Shown piece by piece: positions 37,901 to 50,800 of a DNA stretch of 64,000 bases (position 1 is the first letter of the stretch; each line of letters opens with the position of its first letter). Both the position numbers and the translations under genes were made by a program. Source of the stretch: Lateolabrax maculatus (taxonomy: Eukaryota; Chordata; Actinopteri; Acropomatiformes; Lateolabracidae); the NCBI GenBank assembly GCA_031216445.1, contig CM062206.1, forward strand, positions 24,271,501 through 24,335,500, read 5' to 3'. The notes beneath the pieces are model-generated. The model was not told the DNA's origin. It saw nothing but the letters and a program-made list of their open reading frames with translations, and made no database searches.

Positions 37901-40500
37901 GTTTGTTCTATGCTTGCATGTCAAAATTGCCATGGAAACCAAAATACAAATGTTATGTGGCTGAAAGCAAGAATGTATTATTTTAAGTCCTTCTAAACAC
38001 AAGTGTGTTCAAACAGTCTGCTCTAATGTTGCTTCAACCTTCCACAAAAATATAATCCACATCACTTGTAATGCTCTATTCAGGCCATCAGATGTCACAC
38101 TTCACACTGGATTGGGTCATTCACAATGACCTAATAGTTTCCCCTCACCTTTCCTATGTTTACATCAGGGACCACAGTGGAAATAAATCTTGGATTAGTG
38201 TCATGTTTTTGTAGCTGCGTGTGATATTCTTCTCATAACATAAAACACACTAGACTACAGACTCTTAGTGAGGACCTGTAGGCTCAGGGGTTATACAGTA
38301 CCTTGGGCATACGGGACATGCCTCCGACCAGCAGCACCTCTCCTATGTCCCCCTTGGACACCTCGGCGTCCTGCATGGCCTTCTGACAGGGAGCCACGGT
38401 GCGGCGGATCAGGTCAGCCACGATGCCTTCAAACTGAGAGCGAGTCAGCTTCATGTTGAGATGTTTGGGACCAGAGGCGTCCATGGTCAGGTAGGGAAGG
38501 TTGATGTCAGTCTGGAAGAAAGAATACGCATAATCAGATCACATTCAGTTTCACCACAAATCACCAGGGACAAAATGTCCAACACAGTTACCAATAACAG
38601 CCATAAAATGCTCCTCGATAGTTCAACTTTATATCATGTTGATTATTAAAAAAGTAAAGCTGCTATGGGTGTAACACTATTAAGTGCAAAGTATCTAATT
38701 TCAGCCAATCAAACGAAAAACAAAACTTAAATACCTCACATGACACAGTAGAACTGAATAATGCTACACTGGGTTTCTATGGAAACAACAAAATCTGGAT
38801 TCCAATGTGATATTTCCGTTAGGTTTCTATACATTAAAATGGTCTATGCATTACTATATTAATACTAAAATAATCAATTAATGACTAAATGTCCTGTGGT
38901 GGCTGTTGAATTTAATTTCTGGAGGAGAGAAAGTAATTCATGTAACAATACATAAATCAATCCCTCCGTCCTTCCATGAATATCTGCACAATATATCAGC
39001 CTCAACATCTTCCACACCAAAAAAAAAAAAAAATGCAGTTTTGGTCTACAAATAGTTAAGCAATGGTGCAATGTGCATATGGCCCTGCACTAGGCCTGTC
39101 CTGCGGTCAGTAGAGACCTGCAGCGTGAAGTAACACTGAGCCAGACACACACACGAATGGACAGCTGACTGAGAGTTGGATTGTGGGTTCAAGGCTAAAG
39201 ATAATCTTAGATTAGTGACAGTGAAGAACACACAGAAAGGTTTTAGTGACTCTGTATGTTGTGATGGTGCTAGGTGTGGGGTATAGTTCCTATTTTCTAT
39301 CTGAACAGGTCTTAAAGTTGTATTTTGACTTGACACCTGTGAGGATTCTGTGTACCTGCAGTGAAGAGGACAGCTCACACTTGGCCTTCTCAGCAGCCTC
39401 TCGGACTCTCTGAAGAGCCATGTTGTCTTTCATCAGATCCACTCCAGACTGAAAAAAAACAAGACACGACTGTCGTGAAATCCTGAAAATCCAGACTGAA
39501 CTACAGATGAGAGGCATATTTAAAGCTGAAGTTATTTACTTCTCTCTTGAATTCCTTGACAATGTGTTTGAGGAGGTGCTGATCAAAATCCTCTCCTCCC
39601 AGGAAGGTGTCGCCGTTGGTGGACTTCACCTCAAAAACTCCCTTCTGGATCTCCAGGATTGAGATATCAAAAGTGCCTCCACCCAGATCATACACAGCGA
39701 TACTGGAAACAGACGCGAGTCAGTTAAATAACACAGGCGCTTCAATACTGATCTATATGTAACACATTCAGGGTTTTCTTATGCATGTGGTAGCGCTCAC
39801 ATTTTATCCTGGGTTTTTTCCAGGCCGTATGCCAGAGCAGCGGCTGTTGGCTCGTTGATCACACGCAGGACGTTCAGGCCGGCAATCTGACCTGCATCTT
39901 TGGTAGCCTGGAAGTCGCAGAAATACATCATACATTTGGGAATGTTATGAGGTGCTGGATTAAAAGCAGATAATAAACAGACTAGGTACTCCATGAGAAT
40001 AAAAATGCCTCGTGCAAACAGCCTGATCAGAACAAATTTGCTCATTCCAAAGTAAACCTTGTTAGAAATACAAAAAAAAAAAATATCTCAAATTCTCCTT
40101 TAAATCCTCCTCCAATACATTTGTATTTTGGAGATTCTATACCCTTTCTACACGTTACTCCTTCAGTTATATCAAAGATGCTTTACGAGCACTATCAAGT
40201 AGTGCATCTTTCCCAAGGAAACAATCTTTACATAATTGACTAATGTTGGGAGATGCACAGAAACTTGTGTTTAAAAACTCCAGCTGGTAAATACTTGATA
40301 AAGTTTATTCTCTCAAAATCCTGCTTATGGTGGAAATTGAGTTTAATGTTACAGACAACTTAGAGCTGTCCTTTCTGAAACATGACACCTTTTCTGACTG
40401 CTTCAGTGCTCATGTAAATACTTTCATAGAAATGATCAATCTGATTCTACTCAGAATAGATACACACTGGCCAATAAAACTGTAGCTTGAGAGTGACATG

Positions 40501-40542
<42 letters not shown>

Positions 40543-43500
40543 CTGTCTCTGAGAATCATTGAAGTATGCTGGTACAGTGACCACAGCATTCTTCACTTTG
40601 GATCCCAGGTAGTTCTCTGCAACACAAACACCAAATAATCACCCAAAATAATTCTCAGATGCACTAGAAATATTTATCCAGTGCAGTTGCAGTCATACCT
40701 GCAGTCTCCTTCATCTTCATCAGGACGAAGGCTCCAGACTGGCTGGGGGAGTACATTTTCCCATGAGCCTCCACCCAAGCATCACCATTAGATGCCCGCA
40801 CAATCTTGAAGGGGACGTTCTTCCTGTTAATGAAAGGAAACAAGAAACATTCATTACTTTTGAAGTGAGTACACGCAATAATGCAGAATGTTTTAATCAA
40901 GTGCAAAAGGTGCACTCACAGGTCTTTCTGGACCTCGGGGTCATCATAGCGACGGCCGATCAGTCTCTTGGTGGCGTACAGTGTGTTCTGAGGGTTGGTG
41001 ACAGCCTGGCGTTTAGCGGGCATGCCCACAAGACGCTCCCCATCAGCTGTGAAGGCGATGACTGAAGGAGTCGTCCTGGCTCCCTCTGCGTTCTCCAACA
41101 CCTGAGAGGCAAAGAGAAATCCTTCAGCTGCTTCAAACTTCACATTGGGGGCATGACCGTCCATCTACCCCAACTGATCAACTGTATGACTACCTTGTTA
41201 CACCAAGTTGTCTGTCAAACTACTGCCCTTCACCTGCATCACAGTCTCTTACAAATTTTAGAGCATAATGAAAATAATTACCTCTTAAGTTAAACAAATA
41301 AATAATAAAATAAATCACCTTGTTTTGAAATCTACTAGATAAGAATGTCCTTAATAAAGATAAAGATCAAGTAAGAACTTGTTTGGATTCACGTTCTCCA
41401 AACAGTTTGCTACAAAACCCATAGCAAAATATGATGAGTACTGTAATTCAGTTACACTTATAAGTGTAAAAAGAAAGAAATAAAACTCAACTGAAACTGA
41501 ATGCCACAAATTAAAAAGATAACATGTCAGCTTTTCAGCTGCATGGAGCATGTTGTTCTGTTTCACCAAATGTCTAGCCACAGTATTTTGTTACACCATA
41601 AACAAATATATTAGTAGGCAAGAAGCAATTTGCATCCAACACCCAAAAAAAAATCAGTAAAGGAAGTAAAATCAACAGATAGACTTCCAAAAGTCTATAA
41701 AAGTTTTATATATTTGTTACATTTTGTAGTATAATGCACATATTTGTACACAGTTGTTGAAATTATTTTTTAAAAAGGATTTTTCTATGCTTAGATATTC
41801 TTGAATGGGAGCAACCGTTCCCCAACCAACCAGAGCTAGAGAAAAGTTCAGGCCCTTGCTCCTTTCTCATCCTAACGCAGCTGACCAATCACAGCGCAAA
41901 GTGGGTGTGAATGTCAGATTACAGAAATGGCCGGACAACGACTCCCCTAAAAACGCAACTTGACCATCAGAGTATACCTCGCAGAGTATTATGGCCCCTT
42001 AATGGTCAGCATCTCCTCCTCTCCCTCTCTATCTGTACGCATTCCTATCCCACTAATACAGGCTACCAACTCCATTTCTTCCTGGTAGTCCTTGTGCTTT
42101 CTGTGTTTTTTCGCCTTCTCACTTTCTGCAGGTATTTCTGCCTCTGGAGCTGTAGAGTCTGGATCTGTGATTGCCGGCCGTCTACTGCCCCCATGTTCCT
42201 GCTCCACACTCACTGCTGCAGTTATTATTATTATTAGTCTGATTTGTTGTCTCTCCTCCTGCTCTCTCTCCCCTCTCCCCCTCTCAACCCAACTCGGTCG
42301 ATGCAGATGGCCGCCCACCCAGAGCCTGGTTCTGCTCGAGGTTTCTACCTGTTAAAAGGGAGTTTTTCCTCACCACTGTCGCCAAGTGCTGCTCATGGTG
42401 GGAACTGTTGGGTCTCTGTAAATAATATTTTAAAGAGTATGGTCTAGACCTACTCTATGTGAAAGCGTCTTGAGATAACTTTTGTTATGATTTGGCGCTA
42501 TACAAATAAAATTGACTTGACTTGACATTTAACTTTCAAGAGCTATCAAAGCTAACCACATACTGTGCTACCCATGACAGACGTGTCAAGGGTCTGTTCA
42601 TCCTCACCTTGGCCTGTTTCCCCTCCATGACTGCCACACAGGAGTTGGTGGTTCCCAGGTCAATGCCAATGACTGCGCCCTTGACGGCTTCTGACCTGCA
42701 ACATTTAAACACTTACTATTATTATTATCACTTTTAGTATTAATGAAATATGTGATATACACAGCTTTACAAGTATATTTAAACAATGAACTGTACTTAA
42801 ATGACTACCTATGCGAGAAACTACACACATATGGATTGGAACTCACATTTATACATCTATCATACAGTATTTACGCTGATGTAAATGGACTACTTTTTGA
42901 TTCTTCTACTACAGTAGTGCTGATACTCACGCATAGTCCCTCCTGGACAGAGCTCTGAGAGCATCTGGTTGGAAGCCACTCCAGCATGCCTGCGAATACA
43001 CACAAAACACACGTTACACAGCTGTTGGTAAATGCAGTCTTTATAGCAGCAACCCTTACACAATATGAATAATAATCCATGTCATTGCTTGGTCTGTAAT
43101 TTCAAGTAACAGATCACAAAACACAAATGTTACCATACACCTTTAAATCTGAAGGTGGTACAATGTTGAAAGACAGCTGACAAAATGACAGCTCATGTAT
43201 GACAACATTGACATATGACGAGATTAATGTTAAGAAGCGGCTGAAGGAAGACTGTAGGCGACCAATGAGCCATGAAGGCGTTCATCAAACCTGGGAACAT
43301 CATGTGAGAAATGTAGCAGCATGCTGGGAGAGGGGACACCACAGTGAAGGTCACCGATCCGCTCCAGTCCTGTGAGCCACTCTCTCATTACACACATGCT
43401 GGCTTGAATCTAAATAAGACATCGTTACAGTTCTCGTTTAAACACGGCGGAGTGCGCAGTTTGACAGCTAAGACGTCAAATGTAGGCTGTTAGCTTTACC

Positions 43501-43877
43501 CCGAGCAGCGGGTATCACTCTAGCTTTGTAAATGCGAACTCATACACGGTAAGCAACAGTGAACCGACAGAGTGACTAGGTAACGCCACTTCAGATTCGT
43601 GTTAACTGTGTCGTTTGAATAGATCAGGCCGCTTCTCGACAGCAGGCTACAAGTGACAAGTGACAATGAGGTAGGCTGGCCTCAAGCTAACACTTTTAGC
43701 ATACTAAACTAGCCGGCTGTTCTGCAGTGTCATAACTACAGTAACTCAGTATCAGCGTGTGTTAAATTACTGAGGAGCATGTTTGTAAAAACTCACCTTC
43801 TTAATTAAAGAGGACACATTTCTTGTGCAGCTCCTTGTCGGGAGAGTCCTTGAAACGCTTCTGGCGACACTCAACAT
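34947..43877 (-). CDS. hspa9: Mitochondrial Hsp70 (mortalin / GRP75), 16 coding exons
   Basis: The ATP-dependent Hsp70 of the mitochondrial matrix drives protein import as the motor of the TIM23 complex, folds proteins and takes part in Fe-S cluster assembly. Coding exons in transcript order: 43797-43877, 42931-42989, 42608-42695, 40920-41101, 40699-40823, 40543-40616, 39801-39907, 39540-39702, 39356-39448, 38302-38511, 37428-37655, 37073-37295, 36747-36841, 36514-36606, 36019-36159, 34947-35027. They join in frame into 2,043 nt, giving 680 residues (human mortalin is 679). The start is the ATG at 43,877, opening an Arg/Ser-rich, acid-free presequence (MLSVARSVSRTLPTRS). The Hsp70 signatures are IDLGTTNS (58-65), DLGGGTFD (244-251) and LVGGMSRMPK (385-394). 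The substrate-binding domain and helical lid follow, with a Gly/Ser-rich tail ending EGQQ. All introns checked are GT-AG and no stop or frameshift was seen. The exon 6 donor lies directly against a GT microsatellite. Confidence 0.97.
35165..35300 (+). repeat. Dispersed repeat fragment in the last hspa9 intron
   Basis: It contains 'cctgacgaagacccac' followed by 'gacagaaacgtc', a 'tgacgaagacc...gaaacgt' signature I associate with tails of dispersed elements in fish. The element class is not certain. Confidence 0.4.
35954..35985 (-). ncRNA. Second copy of the snoRNA-like motif in hspa9 intron 15
   Basis: On the minus strand it reads GAAACTATTAGGTCAT followed by TTGATGTCCC. This matches the middle of the candidate snoRNA at 38,083-38,173 over about 30 nt. 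It lies about 35 nt downstream of the exon 15 donor. I could not complete a box C / box D pair around it, so it may be a degenerate copy or a shared regulatory motif. Confidence 0.2.
38083..38173 (-). ncRNA. Candidate box C/D snoRNA in hspa9 intron 10
   Basis: On the transcribed strand a 91-nt segment is closed by a 4-bp stem (GGTC with GGCC). It has a box C-like CTGATGT next to the 5' stem and a box D CTGA next to the 3' stem, plus an internal TGAATGA that could serve as C'. Human HSPA9 introns are known hosts of SNORD63-type C/D snoRNAs, which supports the idea. However, box C is not the perfect consensus, and I could not verify the guide sequence against rRNA. It may be only conserved intron sequence. 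Confidence 0.35.
40503..40540 (+). repeat. (GT)n microsatellite abutting the hspa9 exon 6 splice donor
   Basis: Nineteen GT units lie directly next to AC at 40,541-40,542, which is the GT donor of exon 6 on the minus strand. The intron therefore begins GTACACAC and runs straight into the AC tract. Confidence 0.95.
41990..42530 (+). mobile_element. Non-LTR retrotransposon 3' tail in hspa9 intron 3
   Basis: The insert lies antisense to hspa9. It contains 'ggttctgctcgaggtttcta' and 'gggagtttttcctcaccact', then 'ctcatggtgggaactgttgg' and 'gcgtcttgagataact'. It ends 'ggcgctatacaaataaaatt' followed by TGACTTGACTTGACA. The TTGACT tandem tail after an AATAAA-like box is typical of Rex1/L2-type LINE 3' ends in fish. 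No reverse transcriptase sequence is retained, as expected for a 5'-truncated copy. The left boundary is approximate. Confidence 0.7.
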
Positions 43878-44843
43878 TTTGACCACTCGGCTAACTTAAC
43901 GTGCTAACAGGCTAACTCAATGGAATAAAAGGTGCGAAGTGTTTGATGCGGAAGCTGTCGTCCCGAGCTGCTGAGCGGCGATGGCGAGCTGAGAGAGGTC
44001 AAGAGTCCGGCTGTCTTTGCACTTGGTGCCCAGGTGAAGCTACAGCTCCGGTCTTGTCTTCGAACTGCAACGGCAAACCAACTGCGACGCTTCTTCTGGA
44101 ATTATCCAACACATGTTGCACCATGCACCGCTGAAGGACCCCACATCGGGTTGCTCATTTATTGCCTGAATGTTTTTTTAACAGTTAGGAAAATATTTCA
44201 GAATTGTTTATGAAATTAATATACGAAATTTACTACTCATATTATATAAATAGGATATTTCAAGTTTTTGATGTAGGAACTAAACACATTTTTGCTACTT
44301 TGCGCTTTTTTTGTGATCAGGAACAGAATAGGGCAGATACACGTAGTGGGCATGTGAAGGTCATGATGTAACTGGAGGTACGCGGGGGTTTCACGTGTGT
44401 TACATCAGGGATGCTGAATGGACATACGAGCTGTATCATGAAATACTATTACCATTGATTATGCAGGAGCTTGTATGTGCATATAACGCTAGTATAATTA
44501 ATATTCACACCTGTACACCTCTGAGATATCTGTACCTAAACAGAGTAAGGAGCAACTGGAACTCTTTTTATTCCCCTCCACTGGAGGTTTGGAAACAATG
44601 ACCTTTCCACACAGTGTGGCGATACTGAACAATCGCAAGGATTGCCAACCAAGCACATTATGTGAAATAGTGAAGGGGTTTAAAAGAGGAGAAGAAATAC
44701 ATGTGCACAGGCGATTAGTCTGTGGTTTTGAAAGAACAAATGTTGGTGTGTTTTCTTTACCTGTGGCATCTGCATTATGTTCAGAGACCATCATCAGTAG
44801 TGAGGAAGACTCCTAATACTGAGGAGGAGGCTCTCTCTGAAAA
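43878..44843. other. hspa9 upstream region, no other gene seen
   Basis: The 250 bp upstream of the hspa9 start (toward 44,120) is moderately CpG-rich, as expected for a housekeeping promoter. I saw no TATA box at a sensible distance. Farther right the sequence becomes AT-rich and non-coding. Confidence 0.4.
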
Positions 44844-45130
44844 TAGGGCTGCAGCAAACAATCTTTTTCTTCAGCAGTTATTTTCTCAAAGAATCATTTG
44901 ATTTATAAAATGTCACAAAACAGTGAAAAATACCCATCACAGTTAACTAAAGCCAGCAGTGAAGCCTTGTGTTATCTGACCAATACCCAAAGATATTCAG
45001 TTTACTATCACATAAGACAAAGAAAAACAGCAACGGAAAAGTTTGAATCTTTGGGATTTTGGTTGAAAAATGACACACGACAAATTTATTATCAAAATAG
45101 TTGCTGATTAATTTTCTGTCAATCAACTAT
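44844..45130. mobile_element. hAT-like MITE ('agggctgca...' family)
   Basis: It starts TAGGGCTGCAGC and contains 'attttctcaaagaatcattt', 'tataaaatgtcacaaaac' and 'caaagatattcagtttacta'. It ends near 'ttatcaaaatagttgctgat' and TTAATTTTCTGTCAATCAAC. I recognise this whole series as one of the most frequent non-autonomous DNA elements in percomorph genomes. The right terminal repeat is worn. Non-coding. Confidence 0.7.
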
Positions 45131-47812
45131 ATTAAACAGGAGTTTTATTTCTACTGTAAAGGCCCTAAAAATCCCCACCAATTAGTAATGTCAATGCATC
45201 ATAACCGCAATTCTTCTGATGTGAGCTGAGTGTTGCCCACTGGGTGGCAGCAGTGGATGGTAAAAGAGGCCAATATGTAACATCTGCTTACAACCATGAC
45301 AAAGCCTGAGTGAGGCACCCAGTGACCTCTAACTCCTAAACAGCATCTACATCTGTGCAGCAAAATTGACCTAACGTATAGTCTATGTCCAATTAAAATC
45401 TGAGGAATTCATTATAGGGATCAATTTGATCTCCTATAGAAAAGTGCATCTCTGTGGCTTTACAGCGGTGAGGAATGAAATGCATTGAATGTATGATTTT
45501 ACGAGCAACCAGGACAGAGGAACCATCAAAAGCATGATTTCTTCTTAAGGGGCATGGGTAACATACTTAATAATCTGTTTGTGTATGCTATCAACCAATC
45601 TTATGTTAATAGTCTTTAAGGGACACAGTATGGAAAGAAATGACTTGTAAAACATTTTCATACACTTCAGTGGAATTCCATAGATTCCCCCACTAGACCA
45701 CATTCATTGTTCCTACCATACAAGGATTTCTTTATTTAAGATACAATGATTGTTCCTGATGGGTACAGTCAAGTTATATATGAACCACAGATGATCACTT
45801 GCTCTTTTATTGTAATATTTCACATAATTTTTTTAGTCCGAATCAAATGTCTGAATTAATTAGAAAATTGAAAACTTGCCACCTTTTACATAAAAAAAAA
45901 GTCAAATTTGTATTGCTTTCCAAGAAGATTTGTTTTTGCAAAGTTCTTCATCCACTGATGCAGATGTCGGTGACTGTAGCCTTGTGTGGCGGCATTCAAG
46001 AATGAAATTGATACTTTTCTATAGCAGTAAAGATGCCTGGAAATTACTGTATTAATAATAGTTTAATAATAATTCCATTTAATAGAATATTGGTTTGTTC
46101 ATTCATTTATTAGTGTTGTTTGTTAGTATATTACATCATGGTCAAACATATAGCTAAAAGGGCTGTATATAGTGTATTAATTATACATGCATAATAAAGC
46201 CCACTGCACATATACACCCACTCTGTGCATATAAAGTAATCTATTACATTAATCCTTCAATATTCCAGCACTCCTTGCACTCTGTATTCTTGTTTACAAT
46301 TTACAGAAACAGTTCAATTTATATAGATATTATACTTTGTTGTTTATTCTAGTTTTATATATATATTCATACACACATCTTTTTGTACAGTATAGTTAAA
46401 TGTTTATGTATCGAATTATAATGATTATCAGTCTAATATTATTCAGTCTTTACTTTCACAACTTGTACCACATGCACATATACTGTAACAATATTTCATG
46501 TCTGAGCTAGACTGATGTGCAGTACAATAGGTAATGTCAATGAACACAACAAGGTTATGAAGATATTTACCACTCACAGTGCACACATACACATACTCCC
46601 AGTTGCAGAAAGGTGTATAGGTGGACTATATATAGGACCTATATTTAGGCCAGATGCAGGATGAAATGAATGGATCAATGATGGGGAAAAACTCTATTGG
46701 ACAAACGGTCAGTCCGATATGTGTCATGTCACATGTCATAATGGACATCATGTGGAAATATTTATTTTGTACCCAAATGCCTGAACCTGTTATGGAAAAA
46801 GGGCATTGCGGGACATTCTGCCTGGAACAGGCTGCTAAAAGAAAACTTGTGGGATGTGGGAGGCAAAGTAATTTAGATGTCAATAAGTTTGATTGGCCAT
46901 TTAGTCTGTTCTGTTTGGGAAACCTTGTTGCGTTCCTGTTATTCAATTGTTGTGTGGTCTCTTGAAACTATTTCTTTGTTTGCACTGTTGGCTCTCTCGG
47001 CTCTGCATCTTTGCAGGTGAACTCATGAAGGTTAGATGAATTATATCTCTTTTCATTTTCCTTCAGATACTACTGGGCCAGGGGTGAAACAGAGCAGGTA
47101 ATGTTAAAATCACCCCACTGCCCCCAAAGAACCAAGTCCAGTGTGAACGTGGTCCCGTGTTGTTTTACATCAGCCTTACTGTGCCATTACTTTCGATTAG
47201 TTTGTCAGGACCAGGGTGCTGATTCTGGACCTGTCCCATGTGCTCCTTGATGTTCCTCGCTCTGGTGGGCTGGAATCCTGCTGCCGAGAACTGACTGCCA
47301 ATAGGTGGTCTTGACTGACATCCCCATCACTCTGCATTACTTGCGAAGCTCAGTATATCTCGTTGCTCCATTCAGTTCTGCCTCATTGAAGAGAATGATT
47401 TGGTCATTTAGTTAGTTCATTGCCTATTGTTGGTGGCAGATTCCATTAGTCTTCCCTGCTCATTCTGACAGTAGCTTTTCATGTTGGTGTGCTGACTGCA
47501 GCAAAGATTATTTAAAGTTATTTTCTTAATGTCTGAATGTACATGTGTTATTATGTCACTGCCTCCACGGTAAGATTCCCGACTTGCAGACTGTGTCTTA
47601 CATACTGACCTGAAAATGTGTTAAGTGCAAGTGAGGGAGCCACTGACCAACAATGTGTGTTTGTTTATGCTGTTGCCAAAAGATTGCACAATTCAAATTT
47701 CCAGAATTGCTCAATATTGGGATTCCCGGCTGCCGCACATCCCAGTGCAAACCACAGCTCCAACTGCAGCTGCATCACCCTGATCCAGAGCAGGTATAGT
47801 GACCATCCTGCC
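45131..47812. other. Intergenic, no gene seen
   Basis: About 2.7 kb, AT-rich to 46,650 with balanced composition afterwards. No exon is recognised. Overlapping plus and minus open frames at 46,626-46,965 lie in one repeat-like stretch and resemble no protein family. Confidence 0.4.
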
Positions 47813-47819
47813 TATAAAT
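47813..47819 (+). promoter_or_regulatory. TATA box of the lipocalin gene
   Basis: TATAAAT lies 50 nt upstream of the predicted start codon at 47,869. This would place transcription initiation near 47,843 and leave a short 5' leader, usual for secreted acute-phase-type lipocalin genes. Confidence 0.5.
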
Positions 47820-47868
47820 GTCAGATGCTCCAGCTCTGGAGGAAAGCCTCAACCTTCTGCCGTCCACC

Positions 47869-50800
47869 ATGTTTATGCTGTTCTCGGCCTCTGCCCTCAT
47901 CTCCCTGCTGTCCTTCAGCCCAGCAGCATCAGCGGCAGACAACTGCACTCAGCTGATCCAGCCTCTGGCAGCAACAGAGCTCAATCAGGTACAGATCTGT
48001 TCACCATCCAAACTCAACTCTCTGTCTCACTCCTTCTGTTTAGATTAGAATGACATTCCCAGCAAAAGTAAATTCACCTAAATGTAAACCAAATTTAGAG
48101 ATATTGCTGAGTTTTAATACGTAGTTGACATTGGTGTTTTTTTGCTGCTGAACAGATCTTGGGCAGGTGGATCCTTATCGAGGGGTTTGGCAATGAAATT
48201 TATGAAACCATCTTGGGGAATATGGAGAGTGTGTGGTTAGAGCTGAGTACAACAGCAGACAGCAACACCCTGCTGTTAGATCAGGGGAACCGACTGGTAC
48301 CCCAGCAGCATCCAACACCAGAGTAAGCAGTCTTTTTAGGTTCTGACAGTTAATCATGCTCTTGTTTTAGGCGGCAGGTACTGTTTACATACTGGCATAA
48401 CAGTGCACATTTCATACATTCATAGGGTTGCACTTGGCCGTTTGGATAAAGAGTAACAGAAACAGTTGTGTAAAGAATGCTTCTTTGCTGCCACGAGGCC
48501 CACTAAAGTCTCTTCTTCCTTGATCTTGTTTCAGGAAAAGTCAATGCCTCAGAGTTGCTTTCAATATGACCTTCACTAATGCCAAAACCTTAGACTTGTA
48601 CCGTAAGTCGTCTCATTGAGGACACATGGTGACAGACACGCACCAGTAATCACACCAAACACATGTAAAACCAGTGATGATGAGGTACCTCTTATTGGGT
48701 CTGATTTTCAGCTTTTTAACATTTTAATCAACATGTATTCAGCGTGTCAAGAATATTGTCCTCATCATGAATCTTTATGTTGTGTTGTCTAGTGGAAGTT
48801 TCCCGTTCCTACCACAGGTTCCTGCAGACCTGCCCTGACTGCCTGCTCATGCACACCTACCACAAAGAGAACACTTACCAGACATTGTACTTATTTGGTA
48901 GGTATGGGGAGTAAAGGAGCAGACTTCCAAAAAATGCACTCACACCAAATTTAATTAAATGAGTACTTTGCTGATTTTCAACCAGCTTTGTATCATTACA
49001 ATATGAGTAGTAGCAAATGAACAACGTTTAACTTTTCTCCGTGTTGTGCGCACCCAGAGCATTGCCAGCAAGCCTCTGTGTGCACACAGAATGCATATAC
49101 AAAATACGAACAAAATGCAGGAGTACAGTCTGTTGCTGTTGTGCAAGCTTCTCAGTGAGGATGACTGACTGCTACTGATGTCTGCAGGGAAGAATAACAC
49201 TCTAGCGGCCTCTGACTTGGAGACCTGCAGGAAACAAGCGGCATGCCTCCAGTTTCCCCAGCCTGCACAGTTCCAGTACGACACCAGTAAAGGTGAGAAG
49301 GCACAAGTCCTCCACTCTGGCCTGTGATACACAGCAAATGTAGCTCAGACTTTGCTTTGGATGTGCTGGAGGGCAGATTTTAGAACTTTAGACAGAGCCA
49401 TGCTAGCCATTTCCCCCTGCTTTCAGTCTTTAATCTAAGCTAGGCTAATCGCCTTGTGGCTCTATGTTCCTACTTAGTATACAGACATGAGAGTGGTGGT
49501 CTTCTCGTCTAATTCTCTGCAGGAAAGCAAATAGCTGCATTTTCCAGAAACATTAAACTTTTCCTCCAGTGTGAAGCAGCAGCAGTGACACAGCTCTGAT
49601 ACGACTGCAAAACAATCAGTAAAATAAGGCAGAAGTACATACGGGAACAGCTCGCCTACAAAAATGGGCTAAATCGGGCACATGGAAAACAGCATTTAGT
49701 GAAGCAGTTTAGCTGGATCTATTACAGTTTATAGCATTGGGCAAGAGTGTGTGATTTAGATTTTGTCGGGTCAAAAAGGTCCAGATGTGGGCCAGGAAGG
49801 GTCTAGTCTTCTTGCCGACTGTTAATCAAAAAATCACCTCTATCTATCCTAATGGAGTCTCAAAAATACTCAGAAGAATGCAGCCGAGTCAGACAGAATC
49901 TGATGTGAAAAGTTTATTGAGTACAGGCATGTAACAGTAATAAACTTGAGTGAGGTCCCGGAACCTGACTGATTTGAGCTCAAAAAGCTCCTCTTTATAT
50001 ACCCTGTGGGTCAGGGGAAACCACCTCCTACCGAAGTTCAATTCCCTTCCCTTTTAATTGGTGTATTTGTCTAAACTCTTCCTGTACAAATTTAAACCAG
50101 TGTCTTCAGGACTTTCCAAACCCACCCTCTCTTTACACCTGTGTGCTGTTTTGAATACCAGTAAGTTCTGTTTTTTCCAGAGCTTATTTATTAAAAACTG
50201 ACAGCTATTGCAGGTCAGATAACGGTCAAGCATGATCTGATGTCCACCTGGAGCCACATCGTCAGTGCTGGAGGTGTGCCATCAGTCCCGTGGCCCTTAT
50301 CAGTTCATTCTACTAACCACCATGTACCGTCACCTAAGTAGCGTGGCCTATTCTGCAGTGGCTTCTGCTTACTCTGCTGCCTCCTACTCCATCAGGTCAT
50401 CTGTAGGCCAACCATATTTTTTTCTACACAGTTTCTCTCTGTTACACATTTCACTACTACAATTTTAAAGGGGCACCTGATTTCAAACATTAAAATTAAG
50501 TTACCTAAGTCATTGGGCAGCCCATCCTCATACAGAAAACGACGGTTGTTTTTTCTAGGGTGGTTAAAACGACCACAGTTAATGTATCCGACCTCTACCA
50601 TTCTTGTGAATAAGTGCATGTAAAGTTAGGTGATGTAGTATAAAGAGTGAAAAAGTCAGTTCAGGGAGGAGGACAGGGTGGATGGATGGCTCACACAAAC
50701 ACAGGTGTGATACTGTTTACAATGACGGTTTTGTATGGCCTCACAATCGTGTAATTGTACTGTAATGTTGATGAAATAAAAGATTGTCTGTTATTTCCAG

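Noticed and set aside
42041..42350. Several open frames of about 100 codons on both strands in hspa9 intron 3
   Set aside because: They fall in the LINE 3' tail and its flanking sequence and overlap each other; no protein family is matched.
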